Shown here one piece after another: positions 25,669-35,622 of a DNA stretch of 64,000 bases. Each line of letters begins with the position of its first letter. Position 1 is the first letter of the stretch. A program made the translations under genes and the position numbers. Origin of the DNA: Paenibacillus soyae (lineage in GTDB: Bacteria > Bacillota > Bacilli > Paenibacillales > Paenibacillaceae); the NCBI RefSeq assembly GCF_024623455.1, contig NZ_JANIPJ010000008.1, positions 186,001-250,000 on the forward strand. Direction: 5' to 3'. A model generated the notes under the pieces. The model was given only the letters and a program-made list of their open reading frames with translations. It made no database searches and was not told where the DNA came from.

Positions 25669-27906
25669 GTGAAATGGATGATCTGGTGCTTACTAATCGG
25701 CATGCAGCTATCCCTTGCGCAGCTGCCGTTGCGCGCGGCAGCCGACATAGGGACCTCTTTCCAGGCGAAAGGCTCGGCGATGGCAGAGAACCATGCGGGG
25801 TCCGTTCAATCCGAGAGCGAGAAGACGGATGAAGGGAAGCTTCCGACGGGGGCTGATGCAGAACGTTATCAGGAGACGCCCCATGTCATTGATTTGAAGA
25901 AATGGGGCATCAGCAACGAGGGTAAGGATTCCGTCAAGACAACCAAAGGCATTAACGCGGCGTTGAAGTGGGCGCACAAAAACGGCATTACCGCCGTGAC
26001 GCTGCCGGCCGGCACTTATTTGATCGATAAGAACAGCCGAATTAACATGGTAGGAAACATGCTGTTCGAGCTGACGAACGATGTCATCCTGCAGAAGGAG
26101 AAGAACGGGAAGGAGCTGTACCATCTTCTCTATATCGGCCTTGGCGCGGACAACGTGACCATACGCGGCGGGGTGTACATAGGCGATAGGGATGCGCACG
26201 ATTACAGCAAAAAAGATCATAAGTATTCGTCCGGCACGCATGAAGGCGGCTATGGCATTGCGGTAGAAGGCGCCGATTCGGTTACGATCGAAGGCGTGAA
26301 GTCCACCCATTTTACGGGCGACGGGCTCATCCTCGGCGGTTACGGAACGATGGTGCTGGATCTGTACGAGAACAGCTTTGTCTCCGGAGAGTACAACGAG
26401 AAGGGCAAACCGGCGGCGAACAAGGAGAAGATTCGGACGGTGAAGCCATTGCGCTTCGATCATGCTATCTTTAAGACCAAACGTTATTTCGAGCTGTCTA
26501 ACCCGATCAAGCTTCCGGGCGTGTTCGACGTGTTCTTCTTCGATAAATCCGGCAAGCTGCTGAAGACGATGAGCGGCGTGAAGACGCGCGACCAAATCGC
26601 GATACCGGACGGTACAGACTACGCCCACCTGGAATTCACGAAGAAGGATACCAAGGGCGCGTATATCGAATTCTGGAACCGGGTCGTCAGCACGAACGTG
26701 GTGGTTCGGGACTCGGAGTTCGCTTATAATCGCAGGCAGGGCATTACCGTCGGCGGGGCGGACCGCGTCCTGATCGAGGATAACGTCCTTCATCATATGA
26801 AAGGAACGATGCCGCAAGCGGGTATCGACGTCGAAGGCGGCTTCCATGTGAACGGTTATTTCAACAGCAACGTGACGATCCAGAACAATCGCTTCCATGA
26901 TAACGCTTCTTACGATGTTGTTCTCTTCGACGGCAAGGACGCCGTCGTACGCGGGAATCATCTGGCCTCCAAGGGCGCGATCGGACTTGCGGTATCCGAG
27001 CCTTTCACAGGAGCTGTAGTCGAAAACAATCTATTCGAGAATTCCCGAATATTTGCGTACCATGACGTAACGCTGAGGGATAATAAGCTCGTAAGCTCCT
27101 ATACCACGTTGACGGGCCCCAGAATCAAGATCGAGGGCATGGAGCTCATTAATTCCACGCTCGGCATATCGGCCAGCGAACCTTTCGGCGTCGAAGCGTC
27201 CGACGTCACGATCACGAGCACGGACAAAAAATCGGAAGCCGGCTTGTCCCTCTGGGGCAAGCGCATCAAGCTGAACAACATTACGATCTCCGGTGAGTCG
27301 AAGCTACGGACCGTAACCGGAGGGATCGAGCCGGGCAGCATCATCAACGGGCTTAAGGTAACCAATTTCAATTCGACGTACGGTCTCTCCTTGCCACCGG
27401 CAACCTATAACGATTGCGAATTCGCAGGCGCGGAAGGCGCATACTACGGCTCGATCGGAGTCAGCGCGGCCGGCAAATACGTGTTCGACGGGTGTACCTT
27501 CAAGATCAGCCGGACGGCAGCAACCGGAATTGCGGCCGAAAATCCGAAGCTGGAGCTCACCGTCAAAAATTCGAGCTTCGAGATACTTGGCAATGCCAGC
27601 GCGATAAGCGTGCAGGCCGCCAAGGACGTGCTGCTCGAGAACAATACGATCGTCGCGAGCCAATTAACGAACGAGAAGACGGAGCTCATACGGCTCAATG
27701 ATTATTGGAAGCGGGACGAAAAAAACGATATTATGAAGGCTGTCATCCGCGGCAATACGATTACGGCGAATCTTGCCGCGATCGGCATCTCCACGATTCA
27801 CGCGGGGAAAGGCGCACCGCCCTATACCGTCGAGGACAACACGCTAGTGAAAGCTAAGCTGGCGTTAAAGTCGAACGACGCGCAGAAAAACAATGTTTTA
27901 AAATAG
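25669..27906 (+). CDS. secreted right-handed beta-helix protein
   Basis: About 745 residues with a signal peptide (WMIWCLLIGMQLSLAQLPL, cut near RAAA). The stretch VIDLKKWGISNEGKDSVKTT followed by TAVTLPAGTYLIDKN is the start of a pectate-lyase-type (Pectate_lyase_3) helix. Many short beta-helix coils follow (VTIRGGVYIGD; VLIEDNVLHHM; VTIQNNRFHDNASYDVVL). Such folds act on pectin, alginate or other acidic polymers. I see no certain catalytic set, so substrate and reaction stay open. Start uncertain: GTG 25669 is 12 bases from AGGAGG, TTG 25660 only three; both give the same signal peptide. It stands alone between terminators. Confidence 0.8.
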   Translation: MKWMIWCLLIGMQLSLAQLPLRAAADIGTSFQAKGSAMAENHAGSVQSESEKTDEGKLPTGADAERYQETPHVIDLKKWGISNEGKDSVKTTKGINAALKWAHKNGITAVTLPAGTYLIDKNSRINMVGNMLFELTNDVILQKEKNGKELYHLLYIGLGADNVTIRGGVYIGDRDAHDYSKKDHKYSSGTHEGGYGIAVEGADSVTIEGVKSTHFTGDGLILGGYGTMVLDLYENSFVSGEYNEKGKPAANKEKIRTVKPLRFDHAIFKTKRYFELSNPIKLPGVFDVFFFDKSGKLLKTMSGVKTRDQIAIPDGTDYAHLEFTKKDTKGAYIEFWNRVVSTNVVVRDSEFAYNRRQGITVGGADRVLIEDNVLHHMKGTMPQAGIDVEGGFHVNGYFNSNVTIQNNRFHDNASYDVVLFDGKDAVVRGNHLASKGAIGLAVSEPFTGAVVENNLFENSRIFAYHDVTLRDNKLVSSYTTLTGPRIKIEGMELINSTLGISASEPFGVEASDVTITSTDKKSEAGLSLWGKRIKLNNITISGESKLRTVTGGIEPGSIINGLKVTNFNSTYGLSLPPATYNDCEFAGAEGAYYGSIGVSAAGKYVFDGCTFKISRTAATGIAAENPKLELTVKNSSFEILGNASAISVQAAKDVLLENNTIVASQLTNEKTELIRLNDYWKRDEKNDIMKAVIRGNTITANLAAIGISTIHAGKGAPPYTVEDNTLVKAKLALKSNDAQKNNVLK

Positions 27907-27968
27907 CGTGATGGTCTTATCTTAACCCTTCTTCTGCCTGCATATATATGGGAAAGAAGAGGAGCGTG

Positions 27969-28322
27969 ATGGGATTGAATCGCGAAGTAAAGCGATATTT
28001 CGACCTCAAGAGCAAGCAGAAGGAGATCGAGCAGGAGCTGACGGAGCTGCGCCGCGATATTCTGGCCTATTGCGAGGAGCAAGGCGTCAGCGAAACGACG
28101 ATCGGATCGTATCAGGTCAAGCTGGTCAAGCAGGAGCGCAAGGAATACGACGACGCGAAGCTGTACGAGGCGCTGCCCGACCCGCAGGTTTGGCGCTTGT
28201 TATCCAAGCCGGACTTGTCGCGCATCGCCAGCTTGGTGAAGCTGAGGGTTATTACCGAGGAGCAGCTGAGGGACACGTACGCCGTGAAGGAAGTGACGCT
28301 GCTGCAGGTTGACAAAAAATAA
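27969..28322 (+). CDS. small coiled-coil protein, unknown
   Basis: 117 residues. Residues ~5-40 form a charged coiled coil (KRYFDLKSKQKEIEQELTEL), then a short beta-rich part (SYQVKLVKQERKEYDD) and a helical end. The layout recalls phage Gam-like or host-nuclease-inhibitor-type small proteins, but no phage genes are nearby. GAGGAG is close upstream of ATG 27969; an ATG seven codons earlier has no ribosome site. Followed by its own terminator. Confidence 0.65.
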   Translation: MGLNREVKRYFDLKSKQKEIEQELTELRRDILAYCEEQGVSETTIGSYQVKLVKQERKEYDDAKLYEALPDPQVWRLLSKPDLSRIASLVKLRVITEEQLRDTYAVKEVTLLQVDKK

Positions 28323-28353
28323 GGCGGGCAGCCGCTGGCGATCCGCGAATAGT

Positions 28354-28390
28354 TGAAGCCTTTCCCGAGAGGGAAGGTTTCTTTTTTTTG
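28354..28390 (+). terminator. terminator of the coiled-coil protein gene
   Basis: GAAGCCTTTCCC pairs with GGGAAGGTTTC (small bulges), then eight T. Confidence 0.8.
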
Positions 28391-28458
28391 CGGGCATGAA
28401 CAACCGGTGGAATTCGCATACTAATTTGGTTAATACCTAATCGGGAGTTGGACAGCAG

Positions 28459-29394
28459 ATGGGCTTTAATGGATGGTTTGCCGTATTGCTTGCGATGATG
28501 CAGTGGACGATTCCAGGGCCGAACGCAACAATTACGTCGAATGGAGCAGCGGTCGCCGAAGAGGTGGCGAGAGAATCGTATTGGGCGTCGATACCGGGGT
28601 TCCCGCTTGTGGATGACGAGAAGCTGGACAAGCTGATGGCAAGTGTCGCGGCTAAGGTGGAGACGAAGCCGATTAACGCGTCGCTTGACGCGTCGGGAAG
28701 AATCGTGCCGGAGCGAAGGGGGACGAAGCTGGAACGCACGGCGTTCAAAAAACGGTTTTACGGCTATATGCTGGAAGGGGAGCCGACACGGATCGAAGTG
28801 CCGCTGCGAAGCGTGTATCCGAGAGTCGACAGCGAAATCCTATCGGCGATCAAGGTGAGGTACATCGGCCAATACGTGACCTATTTCAATAGCCGCAACG
28901 CGAACCGGTCCGCGAATATCGGATTGGCGGCGAAGGCGCTCAACAATCAAGTCGTGTTCCCCGGCGAGAGATTCTCGTTCAATCAGTCGGTCGGCAAACG
29001 GACCAAAGAGAAAGGGTACCAGCGCGCGCCGGTCATCGTGCGCGGCGAGCTGTACGAGGATATTGGGGGAGGCATCTGCCAAGTGTCCTCCACGTTGTTC
29101 AACGCGGCCGACCGCGCGGGGCTGAAGATCGTCGAGCGTTACTCCCACAGCCGCAGCGTGCGTTACGTTCCTCCTGGACGCGACGCGACGGTCAGCTGGT
29201 ACGGACCGGACTTCGTGTTCGAGAATCCGTACGACCAGCCGATTCTCATTCGGGCCTTCGTCAGCCCGGGCGCCGTGCAGATCGTCATTTGCTCCTCGGA
29301 GCATCTCGAGCTCAGGCCGCGCGAGGTACCGGGAGCGTCGAAGGTGCTGCCGGAGGAGGTCCGGGTTAACGAACGGGACGTGATCGCGGAGTGA
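28459..29394 (+). CDS. VanW family protein
   Basis: 311 residues. A short N-terminal hydrophobic stretch (GWFAVLLAMMQWTIPG) may export or anchor it. The VanW domain is clear: NQVVFPGERFSFNQSVGKRT, KGYQRAPVI, ELYEDIGGGICQVSSTLFNA and the closing NPYDQPILIRAF. VanW proteins are found in vancomycin clusters and many Firmicute genomes; their biochemical role is not settled, though a link to the cell envelope is likely. It is not next to the VanRS-like pair here. Confidence 0.9.
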   Translation: MGFNGWFAVLLAMMQWTIPGPNATITSNGAAVAEEVARESYWASIPGFPLVDDEKLDKLMASVAAKVETKPINASLDASGRIVPERRGTKLERTAFKKRFYGYMLEGEPTRIEVPLRSVYPRVDSEILSAIKVRYIGQYVTYFNSRNANRSANIGLAAKALNNQVVFPGERFSFNQSVGKRTKEKGYQRAPVIVRGELYEDIGGGICQVSSTLFNAADRAGLKIVERYSHSRSVRYVPPGRDATVSWYGPDFVFENPYDQPILIRAFVSPGAVQIVICSSEHLELRPREVPGASKVLPEEVRVNERDVIAE

Positions 29395-29403
29395 TCGCAA
29401 GAA

Positions 29404-29444
29404 AAGGGCTGTCCGGGTCGTCTTACCGACGATGGACAGCCCTT
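29404..29444. terminator. bidirectional terminator between vanW-like and the SLH-GDPD gene
   Basis: AAGGGCTGTCC pairs with GGACAGCCCTT, with an inner TCGTC/GACGA stem. It serves both convergent genes. Confidence 0.8.
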
Positions 29445-29479
29445 CTAATTGAGGCGAGACTAGTCTCGTTTCGCTGCTA

Positions 29480-32400
29480 TTAGATGAGCTTGGCGATCTC
29501 CAGGAAGCGGATGAGCAGCGCCGCGGCCTCCGCGCGCGTCGCGTTGCGCTGCGGGAGCAGGTAGCCGTCGGCCGTGCCCTTCATCAAGCCGATCGATAAG
29601 GCGGCGGCTAGTTCTTCGTTCGCCCATACGATGTCATGGGCGTCCCGGAACTGCTCTTCCTGCGCCTTAGTGAGGCTATCGCCGATGTCGTTCTCAGCTC
29701 CGGCGAAGGCAAGGGCCCGCATGAGCATCGCGGCTGCTTCTTCGCGCCGAATGAACGCTTCCGGCTTGAAGACGCGGTCTTCGTAGCCGAAGATAAGGCC
29801 GGCTTGCTCCGCGGCCGCGATATCCTTCGCGTACCAGGCGTCCTTCGGCACATCGCGGAAGCCGCTGCCGTCCTCGGCCGAAGAAAGACCCAGAGCGCGA
29901 ACGAGCATCGTCGCGAATTCGGCGCGAGTCACTTGATCCTCTGGAGCGAATGCGGATTCGTCTTTGCCGAGCACCAAACCTTTGTTGGCGGCAAGGGCCA
30001 CTTCATCCTGCGCCCAATGGCCGGCCATGTCGTCGAAGCGGCGGTCATATGCCGCAAGCATATAAATGCTGTTGCCGTTCCGCTTAAGCCGGGCGATGGT
30101 TCCCGTCTTGTCCATGGACTCGGCAAACGCGGCCGGAACGAAATGCAGCATGCCCGTCTCCGGCATATATTGCAGAGCCGTCAATTGCCGGCCGTCTACA
30201 GACGAATCGGCTTTCATTTCTCTAACCGCATAGCGGGCGCCGAACGGAACCGGCCATACCCCGCCTTGCGCGTCCGTCAGCTCCGCCTCGAATTCCAGAA
30301 TGTCGCTGACCAGCGTGCCTCCTGATTGAGCCAGAGCGGCAAGCGCGTCATCGAGCAGCCGTCCTTCCAGCTTCTTCATGGTGAAGCGTACCGTTAGGTC
30401 GTGAGGTGAGCGGCCGGTCAGCTTCTCCCAGTCCTTCGGATTCCAGAGGGCGGCAGGGAAGCGGTATACGGCGAGCTCGTTGGAGATGACGAGCATGCTC
30501 TCTTCCGTGCGGCTGTTTTCCGGCCATGCCCCTGCATCAACCTCGAACGTATGCCCCGTAAAACGAACTTCAACCTGTTCGTTCGACGCAAAAGCTTGGC
30601 GGATGAGAGCCGAGCAATCCGATCCTGCATCGGCATGAATCACGCCGCTGCCCGGTTGCGGTTGTTCGCAGCCGTTATCCGGCGATCCCTCGTTCCCGCT
30701 TACGCCTCCCGGGCTTCCCGGCGAGCCGGAGCTTTTGACCTCGATGCTGATCGGCGCCGAATAAAGGTCGTACGCGTGATTTCCTTCGAGCTGCGTCGTA
30801 TACCGGAGCATGAGGTGCGCGGTGCCCGCGAACTTGGCCGTCAGCTCGCCGCCTGCCGTATCGAACAGCTCCTGGCCATCCAGCCAGACGAGATCCGGCG
30901 CGACTTCGTGCTTATGACGACTGTAGGTTTCCGCGACCGCTTTCAGCGTCAGCTTGTCGCCGGACTTCACGGAATAGCTCTCCTGCTGCGCTTCGAGAGC
31001 GACGTTCCAATCCTCGGAATAATACGCGTAGTCCGTCGTGATGCCGAACGCTCCGCGCAGGAAGAAGCTCGTGTAATCCGCGAGTCCGTTGATCGTCCAA
31101 GGCGAAATAATGATTCCGCGATGCTTGGAAGCCTCCATATATTGCTGGCCCATGCCGATAAATCCGGCATTATACGTGGCGTTCAGCTGCTGCGTCGCGC
31201 GGAGCGTGTCGCGCAGCGCCTTGCCGACATTGACGTCCGTCTCGGAGCCGCTACCGACCAGCAAGCCGACGGGCATGCCGGGCATTTGCTCGGCGAACAG
31301 CCTGAGCTGGGAGGCGTTGAAGGACATGACGTTGATCATGTCTTCGGCATCTTGCTCGCGGATGACCCGTACCAAGGCGTCAACCGCTTTCGGATTGCCC
31401 GTCTTGATCTCCGCGTACAGCATAATGCCTTTCTCCCGCGCCAGCTCGATCTGCTCCTCCAGCGTCGGCACGCGAACGAGCGGGAAGCCGTTCGGATACG
31501 GTTTGTTCGCGTTGAGCTGCTTAATTTCCTCCAGCGTGAAGCTTTCGACGCTGCCGGTTCCGTTCGTCGTGTTCTGCAGTACGGCATCGTGGATAATAAC
31601 CAGATGGCCGTCCACGGTGACGTACATATCGTTCTCGATAAAGTCGGCGCCGCTCTCATAGGCGAGCAGGTTGCTCTCGATCGTGTTCTCGGGAGACTTC
31701 GACGGCATGCCGCGATGGCCGATGATATATGGCTCGCGAATGAGCGTTATCGCATGATTATAGACGCGAAGCGCTTCGAACGCGGTCTCCGGCGAGTCGG
31801 TCACGATGCCGTTCGTGCCGGTCGCGATGAGGCGGTGCTTCGATAGCGAGGAGTCCGAGCGGCTGGCATCCTCCTTGCTCCAGACGACGATCGTGCGCTG
31901 CTGCAAGTACGCGGCGTTCTCTTCCGAGGCAGCCGCTTCCGGCAAAATCGCGATTTTGGAGCCGCTGCTAGTCGTCTCGCGGCGAATATCCAGCAGCTCG
32001 CCGCCCGTTCCGGCAGCATGGCTGAAATCCAGGATGCCGCGAAGCATCGGCATAATGGTTCTCGCCCGCTTAATGAGAGCTCCGTCGGCAGACACGACAA
32101 AGGCGTCCTCCAAGCCGTTCGTCTTCGCGTACATGGCGACCGCATCCGCCGCGCTCTCCGATGTCACATAGAAGGCAGGGATTATGCGGCCTTCGAGCTG
32201 CTCAACCACGTCGGAGACATTCGCCAGAATAGCCGTGCCGGCCGGGTTCGTCACGCGGAGGGCATCGTCCACATGCAGAATGACCGTTGCCGGCGTCTCG
32301 GGCTTCGAGAGAGACTCCAGCTGCGCTGCATCGCTGATTTCCATGACGACGGTCGGTCCCATCGCGATCTTCGTTTCCGGCTCGTATACGTCCGCGAACC

Positions 32401-35278
32401 GGTCGGCGGGAAGCGGAGGGAGCGGCTCCTGCTGCAGCGTCACGCGCAGATTATCGACTTTCATGCTGCTGCCGTTTGCTTGCAATCCAATCCCGCCTTT
32501 CAAGTAGGCACCGGCCGAGTCGGTGTCTACAATTTTGGAATCGTTGATCCATTCCTGCACGCGGTTGCCGCGGGCGACTACGGTGTAACGGTACATGGTG
32601 CCGGAATCGAGCTTCTCGCCGAACGGCCCCTTGTCGATGACGGACCAGCCGTTCGACGTATTGCGTTCCGCGAATTCGACGCCGTTCGCCGCCGACGCGT
32701 CTTGGCGCACGGCCATTTGATAATAGGGATAATTGCCGTTCTGAATCCGGAACATGAGGGAATGCCACCGCGTCGGCTCGTTCGCGGCCAGGTGCGTGAT
32801 ATCCGCCTCGATTCTGTAATCGCCGAACAGGCTCAAATAATCGGGCAGCAGCACGCGCGACGGGTTATCCGGCGACGCGGACGCCTGCAATTCGAACGCG
32901 CCGTTCCGCGCGGCGGCCTTGGAAGGCGTTGCTCCTTCGATACGCGACCAGCCGTCCGGCATCGTGCCGTCCGGAAGAAGGTCGAAATTGTTCTCATACA
33001 GGACATAGCCGGACTCTTCGGCCGACTTAGCCACAATGAGCATCGATATCGTCACGCCGTCGATCTCTCCGGTTATCCGGTGAACGCCTCCTTCCAGCAC
33101 GTTTATGCTGCCTTCGGAGAGCTCAAGCTTATCTTCGGACGAGCTCCATCGGACGGCGTCGCCTTTCACGGTGCCGTTCGTGAAATCGCTGAACGACGCC
33201 GCGAAGCTCAGCTCGCCGAGCGCCAGCGGCGAGCCGACGGTCGCGAGGACATATCCCGTATCATGCTCCAGGGAGACGACCTTCGCGCCAGTCGCCGAAG
33301 CTTTGACCGTCACGGGCGCGCTGACCTCGAGGTTCGCGTATACCGCCGTGACGACGGCGCCGCCTTCGCGGACGGGGAACAGCTCGCCGCCCACGACTTT
33401 GAGCACGTTCTCGTCCGAGGAATACAGCTTCAATCTTCCCGCGGTTACGTTCTCCGTCACCCCGTCGGAGAAGGTGACTTGAGCGGCCGGGACGATAGGA
33501 CCGCTCAGCGCCTCCATTTCGGCGGGGATGCCGAGCTCCATGGCTGCGGCCGTCAGCCGCGTCACCTTCAAGTTATCGAACGACACGCTGCTCTGGTCCG
33601 CTTGGAACCCGACTTTGCCGCGCTTCAGCAGGTCGCTGTCGAACGACCGGTCCACAAGCAGCGAGAAGTCCGCGTCATTGGCATGTTTGATATACTCCTT
33701 GACGTTGTTATCGAAGACGCGAACCTTCATCGTATAGGTTTCGTTCAAGGCGAGGGGCTTCCATGGACCGGAGGCCATAACGGACCAAGCGTTGTCCGGC
33801 TTCCGGTAAGCCACCTCGTAGGTTCCGTTCTGGCGGATCGCCATCTGATTATAGGGATGCTTGCCCTCTGCCGTCCCGCGGAACATCAGGGATGCCCATC
33901 TGGCCGCGTTCAGCACGCTATGGAATTGGACATCCGCTTCCACGACGTAATGGTCCCATTGGACGGGAGCCGTTACGCGGGATTGCTTGCCGGACGCATT
34001 GCCGTCGAAGGCCATGCGGCCGCCGCTGACGGCGAATGGCGGGCTTCCCGCGCCCGTGTCAGAGATCCATCCGGCCGGAAGCGAGCCGTCCGGCACGCCG
34101 TCGAAGCTCTCCTCGAGCAGCACGGGATTGCTCGGACCCTGTACGACGTCGGAGTCGCTGAGCGTCAGCGTACCGTACCCGCTCGTATCGTTCCAGAACG
34201 AAGCGGATTGGTAGGCGCTCCAATACGAGGTGCGCTGCTCGGCGGTATCGCTGCCGTAACGGTCGGTGACGCTGACCTCCAGCCCGAGCTCCTTGGACAA
34301 TCGCGGATCGAACGCCAGAAGCTCCCAAGAGATGGCGGCTTCTAGCTCCCAGCCCGTGTCCGTCTTGTGGATCGCGCGCAGGATGTCTTTGTCGTCCTTG
34401 CCCGCGTGTCCGGATAGTGCGGCGCCGAAGCTGAAAGCCGGCGTCCTGGAATCATCGCGGTAGACGAAGCCCGCCTGCAGGTCGGAGCCGGAGAACGGAG
34501 CCGAGCGGTGCAGGGTCGGATCGACGAACAGGTTCATATTGTCCTGCTCGAACCAGTAGCCCGGCATGTCTTGCAGCGGGGTGGAATCCTCGGCACGGAC
34601 GCCGATATACAAATATTGGTGGTCCCACAGCACGCCGAATGCGCCCTGCGGCGAATTCGCTTCCTCTTCGCCAGCGGTCAATGAACGGGATAGCGGCTGA
34701 TCGATGCTCCAATTTGTATCTTCGAGGGCGCCGTCAATGACGGGAGCGCCATCTGTCCTGCGTACGGTGAGCGATGGACGCTCCGCGGCCGCCGCGGCGG
34801 CAAGCTCGGAATTCTCGTCAGTAGCCGGGTCTTCTGGCTGCTCCTCCGGCAACTCCGAAGGCTGAGGCTCATCAGTCGGGGAAGGCGTCTCTGATGCCTG
34901 CCCGGGCGCATCCGTCTGCTCGGGAAGCTCGGATGGTCCCGGCTGCTCGGTTTGCTCGGGAAGCTCGGACGGTCCCGGCTGTCCGGTCTGCTCGGGAAGC
35001 TCGGACGGTCCCGGCTGCTCCGACTGCTCAGGTTGCTTCGAAGCGTCCGGCTGTCCGGATGGTTGCTGCTCTTCCGATTCCGGCGCCGAATCCGATGACG
35101 GTGTTCCCGCATTTGCGTCGGGGGAGTCTTCGTCTTCCCCGGCGGTTTCGGCGGGCGCGGCTGCGTCTTCCGCCGGAATGGCCGCCGGCGCGCCGGCGAA
35201 CGCGTGGATGGGGATAACTCCCCATAATAAGGCGGCGCACAGTATGGCGGGCAGCAGCTTTGAGGCTCGGTACATCAT
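29480..35278 (-). CDS. S-layer-anchored multidomain GDPD protein (1932 residues)
   Basis: Signal peptide (LPAILCAALLWGVIPIHAFA), then a Pro/Glu/Ser-rich spacer with GPSELPEQT repeats (~31-165), a CBM9-like domain (~170-380), a concanavalin-like module (~386-580), Ig-like region, a second concanavalin-like module (~760-960), a degenerate GDPD-like region (~965-1175) and a complete glycerophosphodiester phosphodiesterase domain (~1180-1440). In the last, IIGHRGMPSKSPENT, IENDMYVTVDGHLVIIHD and MLYAEIKTG carry the metal and catalytic residues. Three SLH repeats end the protein (from ~1743: AGHWAQDEV, DAWYAKDI, HDIVWANEEL), binding it to the secondary wall polymer. It should cleave glycerophosphodiesters, possibly teichoic-acid-like polymers, at the cell surface. 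The substrate is inferred. A structured leader precedes it. Confidence 0.92.
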   Translation of the reverse strand: MMYRASKLLPAILCAALLWGVIPIHAFAGAPAAIPAEDAAAPAETAGEDEDSPDANAGTPSSDSAPESEEQQPSGQPDASKQPEQSEQPGPSELPEQTGQPGPSELPEQTEQPGPSELPEQTDAPGQASETPSPTDEPQPSELPEEQPEDPATDENSELAAAAAAERPSLTVRRTDGAPVIDGALEDTNWSIDQPLSRSLTAGEEEANSPQGAFGVLWDHQYLYIGVRAEDSTPLQDMPGYWFEQDNMNLFVDPTLHRSAPFSGSDLQAGFVYRDDSRTPAFSFGAALSGHAGKDDKDILRAIHKTDTGWELEAAISWELLAFDPRLSKELGLEVSVTDRYGSDTAEQRTSYWSAYQSASFWNDTSGYGTLTLSDSDVVQGPSNPVLLEESFDGVPDGSLPAGWISDTGAGSPPFAVSGGRMAFDGNASGKQSRVTAPVQWDHYVVEADVQFHSVLNAARWASLMFRGTAEGKHPYNQMAIRQNGTYEVAYRKPDNAWSVMASGPWKPLALNETYTMKVRVFDNNVKEYIKHANDADFSLLVDRSFDSDLLKRGKVGFQADQSSVSFDNLKVTRLTAAAMELGIPAEMEALSGPIVPAAQVTFSDGVTENVTAGRLKLYSSDENVLKVVGGELFPVREGGAVVTAVYANLEVSAPVTVKASATGAKVVSLEHDTGYVLATVGSPLALGELSFAASFSDFTNGTVKGDAVRWSSSEDKLELSEGSINVLEGGVHRITGEIDGVTISMLIVAKSAEESGYVLYENNFDLLPDGTMPDGWSRIEGATPSKAAARNGAFELQASASPDNPSRVLLPDYLSLFGDYRIEADITHLAANEPTRWHSLMFRIQNGNYPYYQMAVRQDASAANGVEFAERNTSNGWSVIDKGPFGEKLDSGTMYRYTVVARGNRVQEWINDSKIVDTDSAGAYLKGGIGLQANGSSMKVDNLRVTLQQEPLPPLPADRFADVYEPETKIAMGPTVVMEISDAAQLESLSKPETPATVILHVDDALRVTNPAGTAILANVSDVVEQLEGRIIPAFYVTSESAADAVAMYAKTNGLEDAFVVSADGALIKRARTIMPMLRGILDFSHAAGTGGELLDIRRETTSSGSKIAILPEAAASEENAAYLQQRTIVVWSKEDASRSDSSLSKHRLIATGTNGIVTDSPETAFEALRVYNHAITLIREPYIIGHRGMPSKSPENTIESNLLAYESGADFIENDMYVTVDGHLVIIHDAVLQNTTNGTGSVESFTLEEIKQLNANKPYPNGFPLVRVPTLEEQIELAREKGIMLYAEIKTGNPKAVDALVRVIREQDAEDMINVMSFNASQLRLFAEQMPGMPVGLLVGSGSETDVNVGKALRDTLRATQQLNATYNAGFIGMGQQYMEASKHRGIIISPWTINGLADYTSFFLRGAFGITTDYAYYSEDWNVALEAQQESYSVKSGDKLTLKAVAETYSRHKHEVAPDLVWLDGQELFDTAGGELTAKFAGTAHLMLRYTTQLEGNHAYDLYSAPISIEVKSSGSPGSPGGVSGNEGSPDNGCEQPQPGSGVIHADAGSDCSALIRQAFASNEQVEVRFTGHTFEVDAGAWPENSRTEESMLVISNELAVYRFPAALWNPKDWEKLTGRSPHDLTVRFTMKKLEGRLLDDALAALAQSGGTLVSDILEFEAELTDAQGGVWPVPFGARYAVREMKADSSVDGRQLTALQYMPETGMLHFVPAAFAESMDKTGTIARLKRNGNSIYMLAAYDRRFDDMAGHWAQDEVALAANKGLVLGKDESAFAPEDQVTRAEFATMLVRALGLSSAEDGSGFRDVPKDAWYAKDIAAAEQAGLIFGYEDRVFKPEAFIRREEAAAMLMRALAFAGAENDIGDSLTKAQEEQFRDAHDIVWANEELAAALSIGLMKGTADGYLLPQRNATRAEAAALLIRFLEIAKLI

Positions 35279-35331
35279 CTACTCCATCCTCTCGATTTTG
35301 TTTTTAAGCAGAAGGCCAAGGAACGCCAAAT

Positions 35332-35401
35332 AACCCTTTTACGGATCGGACACCGGCCGCTCGCATGGGGACTGCGGCAGCTTCCGATTCATAAAAGGGT
35401 T
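35332..35401 (-). promoter_or_regulatory. structured 5' leader hairpin of the SLH-GDPD gene
   Basis: On the minus strand AACCCTTTTA pairs with TAAAAGGGTT (10 bp), then ATCGGA with TCCGAT, then GCCGC with GCGGC around a CCCC-containing loop. A second AAGGGT (35417-35422, minus strand) could pair with the same ACCCTT arm instead. No known riboswitch class recognised. This hairpin and the promoter at 35562 account for most of the 344-base gap 35279-35622. Confidence 0.5.
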
Positions 35402-35561
35402 TTCTCCTGTTCTCGTACCCTTGCTATGGAGAGCGTTTCGCTCATTACCACTGTAAGCGGATAATGTTAGCGGCAGATTCGGGAGGGATAAATGTACTGT
35501 AAATGACTACCGCTTGCTTCATTATTCCTTAATGTGTCGCGGAACGGGCTTTCTCGAAGCT

Positions 35562-35591
35562 TTGACAATTTCCGAGAGTAAACGATATAAT
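35562..35591 (+). promoter_or_regulatory. sigma-A promoter of the GNAT-like gene
   Basis: TTGACA (35562-35567), 18 bases, TATAAT (35586-35591): near-consensus and 31 bases before the start codon. Confidence 0.75.
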
Positions 35592-35622
35592 TCTTTATAA
35601 AGAACAAATTAACGAGGTTATT

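Noticed and set aside
32018..34345. 775-codon plus-strand frame
   Set aside because: Antisense to the SLH-GDPD gene; Arg/His-rich with no recognisable domain or ribosome site.
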